Shown: positions 17,733 to 27,123, counted from the stretch's first letter. The stretch is DNA of 64,000 nt from Clostridium collagenovorans DSM 3089 (GCF_900130005.1 NZ_FQXP01000006.1:66669-130668); one strand, 5' to 3'. Made by a program: numbers and translations. The notes: generated by a model from the letters alone, not told the origin.

Positions 17733-18326
17733 TTAAAATAAATCATGTTTACCTCTATTATTCATTACAAGTTTAAGTCCCTTTGTAGATAGTTCACTTT
17801 CAAAGGAGTATAAGTCTAATTTAATATCCTTAGACTTAGAAAATATTCCAGTGTCGTCTAAGACAAAAACAGTTATAGAACCATGACTTTCTATATAATC
17901 ACTGTCGATTACTCCCATAGATACGCATGTCCTAAAAAGAGAGGAAAGCCCAGTGTTTAGGTTTTCACCTTTTACCTTTGTTGATTTTAAGATTTCCGTA
18001 GCTTTTTTAGAATTAAGTGAATCAATACCAATAATTTTATCGTATTTGTTTATTTTGATTTTATAAGTAACATTCATATCCACTACTATAGTAGCTTTTG
18101 GATTTAAATATATACTTATAACAGCTATACTAAATACCATTATAATTATAAGGAAGAATGATATTATTTTCTTTTGAGTTTTACTTAACTTAATTACTTC
18201 ACCTGTGTACTCTTCATTTTTTACTGGATCCTTTGAACCACGCTTAACAACTAGAAATTCATTGTCTTCGGTAACTATATATACTTTTCTTTTCTCAAAA
18301 TTTAGAACTCGTCCAGTTTTCTTCAT
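17733..18326 (-). CDS. RsgI-like anti-sigma-factor N-terminal domain protein
   Basis: A 197-residue bitopic membrane protein. Residues 1-50 (MKKTGRVLNFEKRKVYIVTE onward, with KRGSKDPVKNEEY) resemble the RsgI N-terminal anti-sigma domain, which binds the sigma factor SigI in the cytosol. A membrane segment follows at about residues 55-77, and the outer part is a short alpha/beta domain. RsgI proteins sense extracellular conditions, often polysaccharides. No sigI gene is next to it and no carbohydrate-binding module is visible, so it is an orphan by position. AGGTG precedes the ATG. The call rests on N-terminal resemblance. Confidence 0.65.
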   Translation of the reverse strand: MKKTGRVLNFEKRKVYIVTEDNEFLVVKRGSKDPVKNEEYTGEVIKLSKTQKKIISFFLIIIMVFSIAVISIYLNPKATIVVDMNVTYKIKINKYDKIIGIDSLNSKKATEILKSTKVKGENLNTGLSSLFRTCVSMGVIDSDYIESHGSITVFVLDDTGIFSKSKDIKLDLYSFESELSTKGLKLVMNNRGKHDLF

Positions 18327-18642
18327 TATTTTTCACCTATCTCTATTATTTTCTGAAATTTTTTAATTTTATACAAAATTCTCAAACTATTTGATGTAAA
18401 AGCCTAGATTTAATTATAATATAAGTTTATAATAAAAATAAATATTTATCTAGATATATTAATGTAGTAAAGAAAATTAACTAAAGATTATAAAAATTTA
18501 ATAAAACGATACATTAAATTGCAACATAGGAGCAAAATAATAAATAGTAATATAAAAAACCTATTATATGAATTTCGAAATATGTGCATCAAAAAGGGAT
18601 CAAAAATGTCCAGCTAGGGCAAGGTGTAACACAATATGTCCT

Positions 18643-18654
18643 ATTGTATACAAT
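18643..18654. promoter_or_regulatory. 12-bp perfect palindrome upstream of the nucleoside importer
   Basis: ATTGTATACAAT is a perfect palindrome whose core resembles operators of GntR-family regulators (TTGTATACAA). It lies about 90 nt upstream of the -35 element of the following operon. The rest of 18327-18742 is AT-rich, and no riboswitch was recognised. Confidence 0.4.
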
Positions 18655-18742
18655 AAAAAGACTAATTATAGTAAAAACATAAAACATATTAAAAAAAACA
18701 TGTAAATAGGCTATGCTATTTAAAAAAATTGCATATTTTATA

Positions 18743-18771
18743 TTGCAAAAATATAGTTGCAAAGTTATAAT
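18743..18771 (+). promoter_or_regulatory. SigA-type promoter of the nucleoside importer operon
   Basis: TTGCAA at 18743-18748 and TATAAT at 18766-18771 with a 17-bp spacer. The leader is then about 165 nt, ending in AGGGGG before the ATG at 18944. It shows no purine-riboswitch signature. Confidence 0.75.
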
Positions 18772-18943
18772 AAAGTTGCTAGAAATGTAATTTTCAAAAT
18801 TTTAAAATGCAATACAATAATTTTGGAAATGATTTTTATTATTTTATTGAAAAATTTAGTTAATCGGTTAAAGGTGGCGCAAAATAATAGGTGATTTTTA
18901 GCTGTTATGTTGTAGTCACAAAATAACGACAGGGGGTCCAATA

Positions 18944-20068
18944 ATGAAAAAAATAGTGAGTTTATTAGTTGCATTAGTAATGATGCTTTCACTAGGCTTA
19001 GTTGGTTGTGGTAAGACTGATGACAAGAACAATGGTGGATCAGGAAACACAGCATCTGGTGATAAATTAAAAGTTGTTACTTTAATTAATGGTAATTTAG
19101 GTGATAAATCTTTCTTTGATTCAGCTGCTAACGGTATGAAGTTAATTGAAGAGAAGTTAGGTTATGAAACAAAAGTTATCGAAATGGGATTTGACAAAAC
19201 AAAATGGGAACCAACTTTACAAGATGTTTCAGAGCAAGATTGGGATGTAATTATAGTTGGTACTTGGGAAATGAAAGAGTATTTAGAGAAAATAGCTCCT
19301 CAATACCCAGACAAAAAATATATGATATTCGATTCAACAGTTGATTTTGCTAAAGGTGATTTAGGAAATGTATACTCAATCGAGTACAAACAAAACGAAG
19401 CAAGTTTCATAGGTGGTGCTTTAGCTGCTAGAGTTACTACATCAAATATGGAAGGTGCAAACCCAGAAAAGAAAATAGGATTCTTAGGTGCTATGGATTC
19501 ACCAGTTATAAACGACTTCTTAGTTGGATATATTGAAGGTGCACAGTACATTGATAAAGATACAAAAGTTGCTATCTCTTATGTTGGTAACTTCGAAGAT
19601 TCAGCTAAAGGTAAAGAAATGAGCTTAGCTCAATACAACCAAGGTGTTGATATCGGATTCAACGTTGCAGGTCAAGCAGGTTTAGGTCAATTAGATGCTG
19701 CTAAAGAAGTTAAAAAATACGTTGTTGGTGTTGACTCTGACCAATATGCTTTATTTGCTGAAAGTGATCCAGCAAAAGCTGCTTTAATTACTACTTCAGT
19801 ATTAAAGAGAGTTGATAACAGTTTATTAAGAGCTTTAGAGCTTATGAAAGATGGTAAATTAGAGTTTGGTAAAGGCGAAGTACTTGGACTAAAAGAACAA
19901 GCAGTTGAAATCGCTGAAAATGAAAACTATACTAAAATATTAAGTGAAGATTTAAGAAAAGAATTAAATGACATAAAAGAAAAAATCATAAAGGGTGAGA
20001 TTAAAGTAGAATCTGCTCTTGGTATGGATAAAGCTAAATTAGATGCATTAAAAGAATCAGTAAAATAA
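18944..20068 (+). CDS. BMP-family nucleoside-binding lipoprotein (BmpA/PnrA type)
   Basis: The 374-residue protein has a lipoprotein signal peptide with lipobox LVGC, a Gly/Asn-rich linker and a BMP (Med) domain, recognisable by LGDKSFFDSAANG, KIGFLGAMDSPVINDF and VVGVDSDQ. Members such as PnrA and BmpA bind purine or other nucleosides at the cell surface and deliver them to an ABC importer. The three following genes encode exactly that importer, and a nucleoside hydrolase closes the operon. CAGGGGG precedes the ATG. Codon use is markedly optimised (GGT, GCT, AAC), which suggests high expression. Confidence 0.93.
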   Translation: MKKIVSLLVALVMMLSLGLVGCGKTDDKNNGGSGNTASGDKLKVVTLINGNLGDKSFFDSAANGMKLIEEKLGYETKVIEMGFDKTKWEPTLQDVSEQDWDVIIVGTWEMKEYLEKIAPQYPDKKYMIFDSTVDFAKGDLGNVYSIEYKQNEASFIGGALAARVTTSNMEGANPEKKIGFLGAMDSPVINDFLVGYIEGAQYIDKDTKVAISYVGNFEDSAKGKEMSLAQYNQGVDIGFNVAGQAGLGQLDAAKEVKKYVVGVDSDQYALFAESDPAKAALITTSVLKRVDNSLLRALELMKDGKLEFGKGEVLGLKEQAVEIAENENYTKILSEDLRKELNDIKEKIIKGEIKVESALGMDKAKLDALKESVK

Positions 20069-20113
20069 TTCTTCTTAAGAATAGCATTAAATTTTAAATA
20101 GTTGATAATAATG

Positions 20114-20155
20114 AGGTACATTTGTAGGGCAACAACCCATGGATGTACCTTATTA
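20114..20155 (+). terminator. Intercistronic hairpin after the BMP lipoprotein gene
   Basis: AGGTACAT (20114-20121) pairs with ATGTACCT (20143-20150), with further pairing of GGG and CCC inside. Only a weak T-tract follows. As with the sugar importer, it probably reduces expression of the downstream ATPase and permeases relative to the binding protein. Confidence 0.55.
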
Positions 20156-20195
20156 GTTACTTAAACTAAAAATAAAATTATAGGGTGGAGTATGT

Positions 20196-21749
20196 ATGGG
20201 AAATGAATTGTTAGAAATGAAAAACATAACAAAGGTTTATCCCAATGGAATAGTAGCCAATGATGGCATTAATTTCTCTGTTAAAGAAGGTGAAATTCAT
20301 GCTTTAATGGGTGAGAATGGTGCGGGTAAATCTACTTTAATGAAAATTTTATTTGGTATTGAGCAACCAGAAGAGGGAGATATATTATTAAGAGGGCAAA
20401 AGGTCTCTTTAACTTCTCCAAATGTAGCTATAAAGCATGGTATTGGTATGGTTCACCAACACTTTATGTTAGTTCCATCACTTACAGTTGCTGAAAACAT
20501 GGTATTGGGAGTAGAACCTAAAAAGCTTGGACTTATAGATATGGACAAAGCTATAACTATGACAGAAGAACTTTCAAAGAAATATAACTTAACAGTTGAT
20601 GCAAAAGCAAAGGTTGAGGATTTACCAGTTGGTATAAAACAAAAGGTTGAGATATTAAAGGCATTATTAAGAGGTGCTAAAATCTTAATATTAGACGAGC
20701 CAACAGCAGTTTTAACTCCACAAGAAACTGAGGAGTTATTCGTTGAATTAGTAAATTTAAAGAAACAAGGATATACAATGATATTTATCTCTCACAAACT
20801 TAAGGAAATCAAACAGATTTGTGACAGAATAACTATTATGAGAAACGGAAAGCACATGGGCGTTTTTGACGTTGCAGGTGTTACTGAGGAAGATATCTCT
20901 AGATTAATGGTAGGTAGAGATGTTGTTTTAAAAGTTGATAAAGAAAAAGCAAATCCTAAGGATACAGTTGTAAAGGCTGATGGAATATGCTTCAACGATG
21001 AAACAGGTAAGCAGATATTAAAAGATATATCTTTTAGCGTACGTAGTGGCGAAATCTTAGGTGTCGCTGGTGTTGAAGGAAATGGACAAAGAGAACTTGT
21101 TGAAGTTCTTACTGGAATGGCTAAGGCATCAAAGGGTGACGTAGTTAACTCTGGTGTTGATATTAAAAATTTAAGTATAAAACAAATAAGAAGATTAGGA
21201 ACATCTCATATTCCTGAGGACAGAATGACTCATGGTGTTGCAGGAAGTGTTAGTATAGAGCAAAATATAATTTCTGATAAGTATGATTCAAAGGAATTAA
21301 GCGGAAAATTCTTTATGAATATGAAAAAAATCAGAGAGCTTAGTGAGAAGCTTGTTAAGGATTATAGAGTTAAATGTAATTCTATACATCAAGGAGTAAA
21401 AATGCTATCTGGAGGAAATATTCAAAAGGTAGTTGTTGCGAGAGAATTCTCTTCTAATCCTAAGTTTATAATAGCTAACCAACCTACAAGAGGTATAGAT
21501 GTAGGGGCTACAGAATTTATTCGTAAGAAACTTGTTGAGTTAAGAGATGATGGAACAGCTGTAATGTTAGTATCAGCTGACTTAAATGAGGTTCTTGAAT
21601 TAAGTGATAGCTTAATCGTAATGTACGGTGGAGAAATCACAGCATATTTTGAGGATGCTTCTAAAATCACTGAAGAAGAATTAGGTTTCTATATGCTTGG
21701 AGTTAAGAAGCAATCTCCAGAGGAAATTAGGAGGGCTTTATATGCGTAA
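20196..21749 (+). CDS. Nucleoside ABC transporter, duplicated ATPase
   Basis: A 517-residue ATPase with two nucleotide-binding domains in one chain. The first has a full Walker A GENGAGKST and Walker B LILDEPTAVLTP with a variant signature (PVGIKQKVE). The second has a degenerate Walker A (GVEGNGQREL) but the canonical signature LSGGNIQK. This arrangement is typical of the sugar/nucleoside (CUT2-like, NupO/RbsA-type) ATPases. It energises the two permeases that follow. GGGTGGAG stands before the ATG; another ATG four nt upstream is out of frame. Its last 8 nt overlap the next gene. Confidence 0.93.
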   Translation: MGNELLEMKNITKVYPNGIVANDGINFSVKEGEIHALMGENGAGKSTLMKILFGIEQPEEGDILLRGQKVSLTSPNVAIKHGIGMVHQHFMLVPSLTVAENMVLGVEPKKLGLIDMDKAITMTEELSKKYNLTVDAKAKVEDLPVGIKQKVEILKALLRGAKILILDEPTAVLTPQETEELFVELVNLKKQGYTMIFISHKLKEIKQICDRITIMRNGKHMGVFDVAGVTEEDISRLMVGRDVVLKVDKEKANPKDTVVKADGICFNDETGKQILKDISFSVRSGEILGVAGVEGNGQRELVEVLTGMAKASKGDVVNSGVDIKNLSIKQIRRLGTSHIPEDRMTHGVAGSVSIEQNIISDKYDSKELSGKFFMNMKKIRELSEKLVKDYRVKCNSIHQGVKMLSGGNIQKVVVAREFSSNPKFIIANQPTRGIDVGATEFIRKKLVELRDDGTAVMLVSADLNEVLELSDSLIVMYGGEITAYFEDASKITEEELGFYMLGVKKQSPEEIRRALYA

Positions 21750-22797
21750 TAAAAATCTTGGTTATGAAATTATAAGAACAGCTGTTGCTATTGGTATAGC
21801 ATTGCTTATTTCTTTCGTTATAATTTTTGCAGTAAGTAAGCAACCAGGTGATGCTATAGTCACTTTCTTAACAGGACCATTTAAGTCTATGAGACACTTT
21901 GGTAACGTTATTGAAATGATGATTCCATTAGTGTTTACAGGTTTAGCTGTAAGTGTTATGTTCCAAGCTAATGAATTTAACCTTGGTTCAGAGGGTACAT
22001 TCTACATTGGAGCAGTTGCAGCTACATTTATCGCTATTAATGTTGTTTTACCAGCAGGACTTCATCCAGCAGTTGCAATATTATTTGGTGGTATTATAGG
22101 CGCTATAGTTGGTGCTATACCAGCTGTATTAAAGACAGTTTTTGGTGCTACTGAGTTAGTTTCATCATTAATGTTAAACTACATATGTTTATTCTTTGGT
22201 ACTTATTTAATAAACAATTTCATGAGAGATACAGCAGCAGGTTCAATGGTTTCTCATGAGTTTCAATCAACAGCAATATTAGGTAAATTCTTACCTCCTA
22301 CAAGACTTCACTTTGGTCTTATATTAGCTGTTATAGCTATAGTAGGATGTTACTACTTCTTATATAGAAGTAAATTAGGATATGAACTTAGAATGACAGG
22401 ACAAAACCCTAGATTTGCTAAGTATTCAGGTATAAACACTGTTAAAGTAATAATATTATCTCAAGTTATAGGTGGATTCATTGCTGGTGCAGGTGGAGCT
22501 ACTGAAATGTTAGGTATGTATAGTAGATTTGCATGGCAACAATTACCAGGATATGGTTGGGATGCTATCATAGTAGCTGCCTTAGCTAGAAATAACCCTA
22601 TATTAGTTCCTATTAGTGCCTTCTTCTTATCTTTCCTAAGAGTTGGGGCAGATATGATGGCTAGAGGAACGGATGTCCAAGCAGAAGTAATATCTATAAT
22701 TCAAGGTATAATGATCCTTCTTATAGCTGCTGAGAGATTCTTAGCATACTGGAAGCAAAGACAGATTTACAAAGATGCAACAAAGGGGGAAAAATAG
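21742..22797 (+). CDS. Nucleoside ABC transporter permease 1 (NupP type)
   Basis: The 351-residue integral membrane protein belongs to the branched permeases of BMP-type nucleoside importers (BPD_transp_2 fold), with about nine or ten hydrophobic segments and the EFNLGSEGTFYIGA motif after the second. The start at 21742 is favoured because AGGAGGG is correctly spaced and the ATG overlaps the upstream stop (ATGCGTAA), a sign of translational coupling; the frame is open further upstream but only inside the ATPase gene. It forms the channel with the next gene product, which begins directly after its TAG. Confidence 0.92.
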   Translation: MRNKNLGYEIIRTAVAIGIALLISFVIIFAVSKQPGDAIVTFLTGPFKSMRHFGNVIEMMIPLVFTGLAVSVMFQANEFNLGSEGTFYIGAVAATFIAINVVLPAGLHPAVAILFGGIIGAIVGAIPAVLKTVFGATELVSSLMLNYICLFFGTYLINNFMRDTAAGSMVSHEFQSTAILGKFLPPTRLHFGLILAVIAIVGCYYFLYRSKLGYELRMTGQNPRFAKYSGINTVKVIILSQVIGGFIAGAGGATEMLGMYSRFAWQQLPGYGWDAIIVAALARNNPILVPISAFFLSFLRVGADMMARGTDVQAEVISIIQGIMILLIAAERFLAYWKQRQIYKDATKGEK

Positions 22798-23730
22798 ATG
22801 CAAGAATTATTTGATATAGTTTTTACAACAGGATTTGGTTACTCTATACTAAGAGTTACTACCCCGATTTTATTTGCAGCTTTAGCAGCTTTAATTTCTG
22901 ATAGAGCAGGCGTTATTAACATAGGTTTAGAGGGTATCATGCTTATTTCTGCATTAGTGGGAGTAGTTGCAGGAACTTCTTTTGGAAGCCCATGGTTAGG
23001 ACTAATTGTAGCAGTACTTGCTGGTGCTTTCATTGGTATGGTTATGGCGTACTTCTCATTAAACTTAAAAACAGATATTATCTTAACAGGTATAGCTATT
23101 AACCTTATGGCAGGTGGAGGAACTGTATTTGCCTTAAGTTTACTTTCTGGAAACAAAGGGTCTTTTGCAGCAGCAGGTATGGCTCTTCCAAGAATAAATA
23201 TACCTTTAATTGAAAGTATACCAGTTGTTGGACCTATATTATCAGGTCACAACATCTTAACATATGTATCTATTATAGCAGTTATAGTAATATACTATTT
23301 CTTATACAAAACAGCTTTAGGTTTAAGAATAAGATCAGTTGGAGAAAATCCAGATGCTGCAGCTTCAGTAGGTGTTAATGTTACTAAAGTAAAATATATA
23401 GCACTTATTATAAGTGGTGCTTTAGCTGGATTTGGTGGAGCTTATATGTCTATGGGATATATGGAAGGCTTCACAAAGAATATGACAGCTGGTAGAGGAT
23501 TTATCGCTATGGCAGCTGAAGCTATGGGAGGAGCATCTCCTATAGGAACATTCTTTACATCATTATTCTTCGGGGCAGCAGATGCGTTATCAAACTCTAT
23601 ATCAGCTTTAAACATACCACCAGAGTTTGTTCAAATGACACCATATGTTGCTACTATAATAGGTTTAGTAATTTACTCTTACAATAAAAAGAAAAGAGTA
23701 CTTAAAGCAAAAAAAGCTAAAAATAAATAA
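22798..23730 (+). CDS. Nucleoside ABC transporter permease 2 (NupQ type)
   Basis: A 310-residue membrane permease of the same family as the preceding gene. It has the conserved GVINIGLEGIMLISAL segment near residues 36-52 and a Lys-rich cytoplasmic C terminus. The ATG follows the upstream TAG directly and is served by AAAGGGGGAAA inside the upstream gene, so translation is coupled. With the first permease and the ATPase it makes a complete importer for the ligand of the BMP lipoprotein. Confidence 0.92.
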   Translation: MQELFDIVFTTGFGYSILRVTTPILFAALAALISDRAGVINIGLEGIMLISALVGVVAGTSFGSPWLGLIVAVLAGAFIGMVMAYFSLNLKTDIILTGIAINLMAGGGTVFALSLLSGNKGSFAAAGMALPRINIPLIESIPVVGPILSGHNILTYVSIIAVIVIYYFLYKTALGLRIRSVGENPDAAASVGVNVTKVKYIALIISGALAGFGGAYMSMGYMEGFTKNMTAGRGFIAMAAEAMGGASPIGTFFTSLFFGAADALSNSISALNIPPEFVQMTPYVATIIGLVIYSYNKKKRVLKAKKAKNK

Positions 23731-23738
23731 ACTTTATG

Positions 23739-23765
23739 AGAGCTATTATTTTAAATAATAGCTCT
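23739..23765 (+). terminator. Hairpin between permease and nucleoside hydrolase genes
   Basis: A perfect 12-bp stem (23739-23750 with 23754-23765) with a 3-nt loop but no T-tract. It is better read as an mRNA-processing or stabilising hairpin than as a terminator, so the hydrolase is probably cotranscribed. Confidence 0.5.
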
Positions 23766-23816
23766 TGTAGATTATTTAAGTATATAAAATTTAAGAGACA
23801 TAAGGGGAAATAGATT

Positions 23817-24743
23817 ATGAGTAAAATACCAGTTATTATTGATTGCGATCCAGGAATAGATGATGCATTAGCTTTATTTTTAGCATGTTCATCTGATAAA
23901 TTAGACATAAGAGCCATTACACCAGTAGCTGGAAATGTTCCACTTGAACATACATCAACTAATACTTTAAGACTTTTAGAGCTTATGGGTAAAGATATAA
24001 AGGTAGCCTTAGGAGCTGATGGACCATTAGTTGGAGAAAGAGAAACAGCTGAATCAGTTCATGGTGAAGCGGGATTAGGAACTACAGTTTTAGAACTTAA
24101 AAATAAAGTATTTCATAGTAAAGATGCTATTGAGACAATTTATGAAGAAGCAAAGGCTTGTAACGGGGAGTTAAGATTAATAGTTTTAGGTCCTAACACA
24201 ACTATAGCTTTAGCTCTTAAAAAGTATCCAGAATTAAAGGATATGATACATAGCATAACAATCATGGGTGGAGGAGTTAATGTAGGAAATGTAACTAAGT
24301 ATGCTGAATTTAATATTTTTGCTGATGCTGAAGCTGCTAAGATTGTATTTGAATCTGGAATTGAGATTAACATGATAGGGTTGAATGTTACTAATAGAGC
24401 AACTTTACTTGAAGATGATATAAAAGAAATAGGTACATATAATAATAAGGTTGCAAAGGTGGCAGCTGAATTACTAGAGTTTATGATTCCTGTTTATAAG
24501 GGATTTGGACAAGATGGGGCATCAATGCATGATCCTATAACTGTTGCTTACTTAATAGATAATAGCATTTTTGAAATGGAAAAACATTGTGTAACAGTTG
24601 AAGTTGAAAATGAAGAAAGAAAAGGTGAGACAGTAGTTCACTTAGATAAAGAAAATGGACAAGTAGCTAATGTAAATGTAGCAATGAATGCTGATTTTAG
24701 TGCATTCAAAAATATGTTAAAAGAGGCATTAAAAGCTTATTAA
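23817..24743 (+). CDS. Inosine/uridine-preferring nucleoside hydrolase family protein
   Basis: The 308-residue enzyme has the N-terminal calcium-binding motif DCDPGIDDALAL with the Asp cluster (D10, D15, D16), the GPNTTIALAL strand, an IMGGGVNVGN loop, an AEFNIFADAEAA motif and the C-terminal MHDPITVAY. Such enzymes split the N-glycosidic bond of ribonucleosides to base and ribose in the cytosol. AAGGGGA precedes the ATG. Its position as the last gene after a nucleoside importer fits salvage of imported nucleosides. Whether it prefers purines or pyrimidines cannot be decided here. Confidence 0.93.
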   Translation: MSKIPVIIDCDPGIDDALALFLACSSDKLDIRAITPVAGNVPLEHTSTNTLRLLELMGKDIKVALGADGPLVGERETAESVHGEAGLGTTVLELKNKVFHSKDAIETIYEEAKACNGELRLIVLGPNTTIALALKKYPELKDMIHSITIMGGGVNVGNVTKYAEFNIFADAEAAKIVFESGIEINMIGLNVTNRATLLEDDIKEIGTYNNKVAKVAAELLEFMIPVYKGFGQDGASMHDPITVAYLIDNSIFEMEKHCVTVEVENEERKGETVVHLDKENGQVANVNVAMNADFSAFKNMLKEALKAY

Positions 24744-24797
24744 CAAAATATTTACTTTTTTACTTAAATATACACTTAAAAAATGCTTGTTTAGTGT

Positions 24798-24897
24798 TAT
24801 AATAGAATAATATTAGACGGAGGTAGACTGTCTATATATATTGTGTGTGTTGTAAAGTAAAGTGCCTAGGAGCTTATGCGCCTAGGCACTTTATTTT
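24798..24897 (+). ncRNA. Candidate short transcript with its own -10 and terminator
   Basis: TATAAT at 24798-24803 and a strong terminator (12-bp perfect stem 24859-24870 with 24881-24892, then TTATTTTT) bracket about 85 nt. The segment contains GGAGG and a small inverted repeat TAGAC...GTCTA (24815-24835). The -35 is weak. The terminator may simply end the nucleoside operon; the separate transcript is only a possibility. Confidence 0.3.
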
Positions 24898-24898
24898 T
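24859..24898 (+). terminator. Strong intrinsic terminator after the nucleoside operon
   Basis: A perfect 12-bp stem, AAAGTGCCTAGG with CCTAGGCACTTT, a 10-nt loop and a T-rich tract. Confidence 0.9.
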
Positions 24899-25038
24899 GA
24901 GAGTTACCTATTTTTCATTATATGCTTAATACATCCCAAATTAGAATGTTTTAAGCCTCTACATTTGAACATAAATACCAGCGTGTATTTTTATAAAACA
25001 TATTTGAATCTTAAAAACTACCTTTAAAATATAAGCTA

Positions 25039-25070
25039 AGGTATATGCTCCACATTAAAATAATATACCT
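25039..25070 (-). terminator. Weak terminator candidate for the DUF11 gene
   Basis: AGGTATAT and ATATACCT form an 8-bp stem on the minus strand, 29 nt beyond the stop of the DUF11 protein gene, with a moderately T-rich tail. Confidence 0.35.
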
Positions 25071-25098
25071 AAAGTATCTTGATTTAAAATAAGAAATA

Positions 25099-27123
25099 TT
25101 ATTTGCGTGAAAGCTTAGCCTTTGCAAGTAACATTATATTAGAACATATATAATTTTTATTTAATAGTTTGTAGTATACATCATCTATAATTAAATCTAC
25201 TAATATTTTATTTTTACTAGTACATCCCTCAGGTAAATCTAAGAACTTACTGAATGGAATTTTTATATGCTGATTATACACAGTGTTTTGTGAATCTTGA
25301 TTTACTGTATACTGTACATTTAATTTAATAAAGCCATGAATCATTAATTTATAAACATTGTATATTTCATCATTATTAAAATAAACCTCAGAAGTTTTCA
25401 CTACATAATATCTTGAAATTTCAGTTTCTGTAGTAAAGTCTATTATTTCATTTACTCCTTGAGGAGCATTAGGCAATAGATTTATATTATCTATGCAAAA
25501 GGACTCATATATATAGTTAGATGGATAAAGTGTAGTTAATATTTCTTCGGTTTTCATTTCTATATGTGACTTTGTTGAATCACATTTGAATGTGGTAAAA
25601 CAAGTATCTTCTATTAATGATGAATAACATGGTTTAAAATATATAACATCAAAGGTAACAGAGACTTCCTTATCAGGTTTAATTATTCCTAGGGAAATAC
25701 CTTTTTTAAGATTTTCAATAGGAAGTACTTCTTGATTAACCTTCAGTGAAGTGTTAATAAATTTAAAGTATTGAGATAATGAATCCTGTAGTACTACATC
25801 CTTACAATCTAAGTTACCTGTATTAGTTAAGGTAATGCTATATGAAAAAGTATCATACAAATCTATTGAAGTTTTACTACAGCTTTTACTTACAACGAGT
25901 TGTCCAAGCTCTGCTACTATTGAAACAGGATTACTCTGTAGGGTTTCCTTAATTGGTGGTTTACTTGGATCAAGAGTGTATTCATGAGATAAAGAAGCTG
26001 TATTACTTATAAATCTACTAGATGGTAGTGATATAACCTTAGCTGTAAAGGTAACTATATAGGAATCATGTGGAAGTATATGACCTAGATTTATACCATG
26101 ATTAACATCTTCAAAGGGTTTCTCTTCTCCATTTATTTTCACTGAAGCAGGAGTGAAACATAGATTAATATTGAGCTCATCCTTTAAGAAAACGTAATTT
26201 AGAGCTAAGTCAGAATTATTCTCTATAGTAACTGTATAATTAACTATATCACCTATGGTAGCTGTATTAGGGGTTACCTCCTTCTTTAACATAACACAGG
26301 ACTTATTTTGGATTTTTGTATCAGCGGATTTATATTCTTTTAGTAAGGTGTAATTAATATTGTTTAAAGTAACACTTGATAAAAGAATAACCTTACTAAA
26401 TAGACTTGAATTTAAAGGACAATCCTTAGAAGTTAAGGCTAAAAACTTTAACTTGAATTCTGGGGTGTTTAAAGTTAAGCCCTCTTTTATTAAATCCTCA
26501 TCAATTATGGTTGGTATTTTAGAATCAGGAGTTACTAGCTCTATACTATTAGGAAAATACCTTAATTCATCACATAATATAGGTAATATTTTAATATCTG
26601 ATATAGGTATAGAATTTGAATTCTCACCTTTTATAACATAGCTTATTAATTCTCCAGCATTGCAGATATCCAAACTTGGTTTTATGGATAAGTCTAATTT
26701 TAAATCGCTTATGCATAAATTTAAAATAGGAGACTCCTCAGTATTAGAAATAACATCCCCTTTACTATTTACATAGGAGTAATTAAGGGTATACATACAG
26801 CTTAAGGTTGTGTTTAACTCATCTATAGGTAAATTTTCATCAATTAAAACATCAAAGGAAATATCCGCAGACTCTTCAGCTTGTAAGCCTAATAAATCCA
26901 CTTCTAAGGTATTAGCTGTACAGGTAGCTTTATAGCTGCTTTCTAAGGTGTCGGTTAATAATGATACCCCTTTTGGAAATACATATTTCAAGTTACAAGA
27001 TTTAAGTAGAAAAGATTTTAAATATTCTATAGATAACTTAAATTTTAAAGTTGAGCCTGGCTCAGCAATTATATTATTTTCTCTTGGTGCAAAATATAAT
27101 GCATTATTACAAATAAAGTTCAT
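25099..27123 (-). CDS. DUF11 repeat protein
   Basis: A 674-residue protein with at least two DUF11-type beta-sandwich repeats: one begins around residue 280 (KKEVTPNTATIGDIVNYTVT) and the next around residue 405 (VSKSCSKTSIDLYDTFSYSI). Both contain the usual N-X-G/S-D and L-X-D segments. The N-terminal third and the C-terminal 130 residues look like related or spore-coat-like beta domains. No signal peptide or cell-wall anchor is visible, unlike many DUF11 proteins. AAGGAG precedes the ATG. It is a single gene transcribed against its neighbours. In clostridia such proteins can be surface or spore components, but nothing here decides this. Confidence 0.75.
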   Translation of the reverse strand: MNFICNNALYFAPRENNIIAEPGSTLKFKLSIEYLKSFLLKSCNLKYVFPKGVSLLTDTLESSYKATCTANTLEVDLLGLQAEESADISFDVLIDENLPIDELNTTLSCMYTLNYSYVNSKGDVISNTEESPILNLCISDLKLDLSIKPSLDICNAGELISYVIKGENSNSIPISDIKILPILCDELRYFPNSIELVTPDSKIPTIIDEDLIKEGLTLNTPEFKLKFLALTSKDCPLNSSLFSKVILLSSVTLNNINYTLLKEYKSADTKIQNKSCVMLKKEVTPNTATIGDIVNYTVTIENNSDLALNYVFLKDELNINLCFTPASVKINGEEKPFEDVNHGINLGHILPHDSYIVTFTAKVISLPSSRFISNTASLSHEYTLDPSKPPIKETLQSNPVSIVAELGQLVVSKSCSKTSIDLYDTFSYSITLTNTGNLDCKDVVLQDSLSQYFKFINTSLKVNQEVLPIENLKKGISLGIIKPDKEVSVTFDVIYFKPCYSSLIEDTCFTTFKCDSTKSHIEMKTEEILTTLYPSNYIYESFCIDNINLLPNAPQGVNEIIDFTTETEISRYYVVKTSEVYFNNDEIYNVYKLMIHGFIKLNVQYTVNQDSQNTVYNQHIKIPFSKFLDLPEGCTSKNKILVDLIIDDVYYKLLNKNYICSNIMLLAKAKLSRK

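Noticed and set aside
18543..18743. Riboswitch upstream of the nucleoside importer
   Set aside because: Some G-rich segments are present (AGCTAGGGCAAGG), but no purine, preQ1 or guanidine aptamer pattern could be fitted, and the segment lies upstream of the likely promoter.
18765..19055. 96-codon minus-strand frame upstream of the BMP lipoprotein gene
   Set aside because: It crosses the operon promoter and the lipoprotein signal peptide; Leu/Phe/Ile-rich with no ribosome binding site.
24845..25027. 60-codon plus-strand frame after the nucleoside operon
   Set aside because: It starts at GTG without a ribosome binding site and reads straight through a strong terminator hairpin; the peptide looks random.
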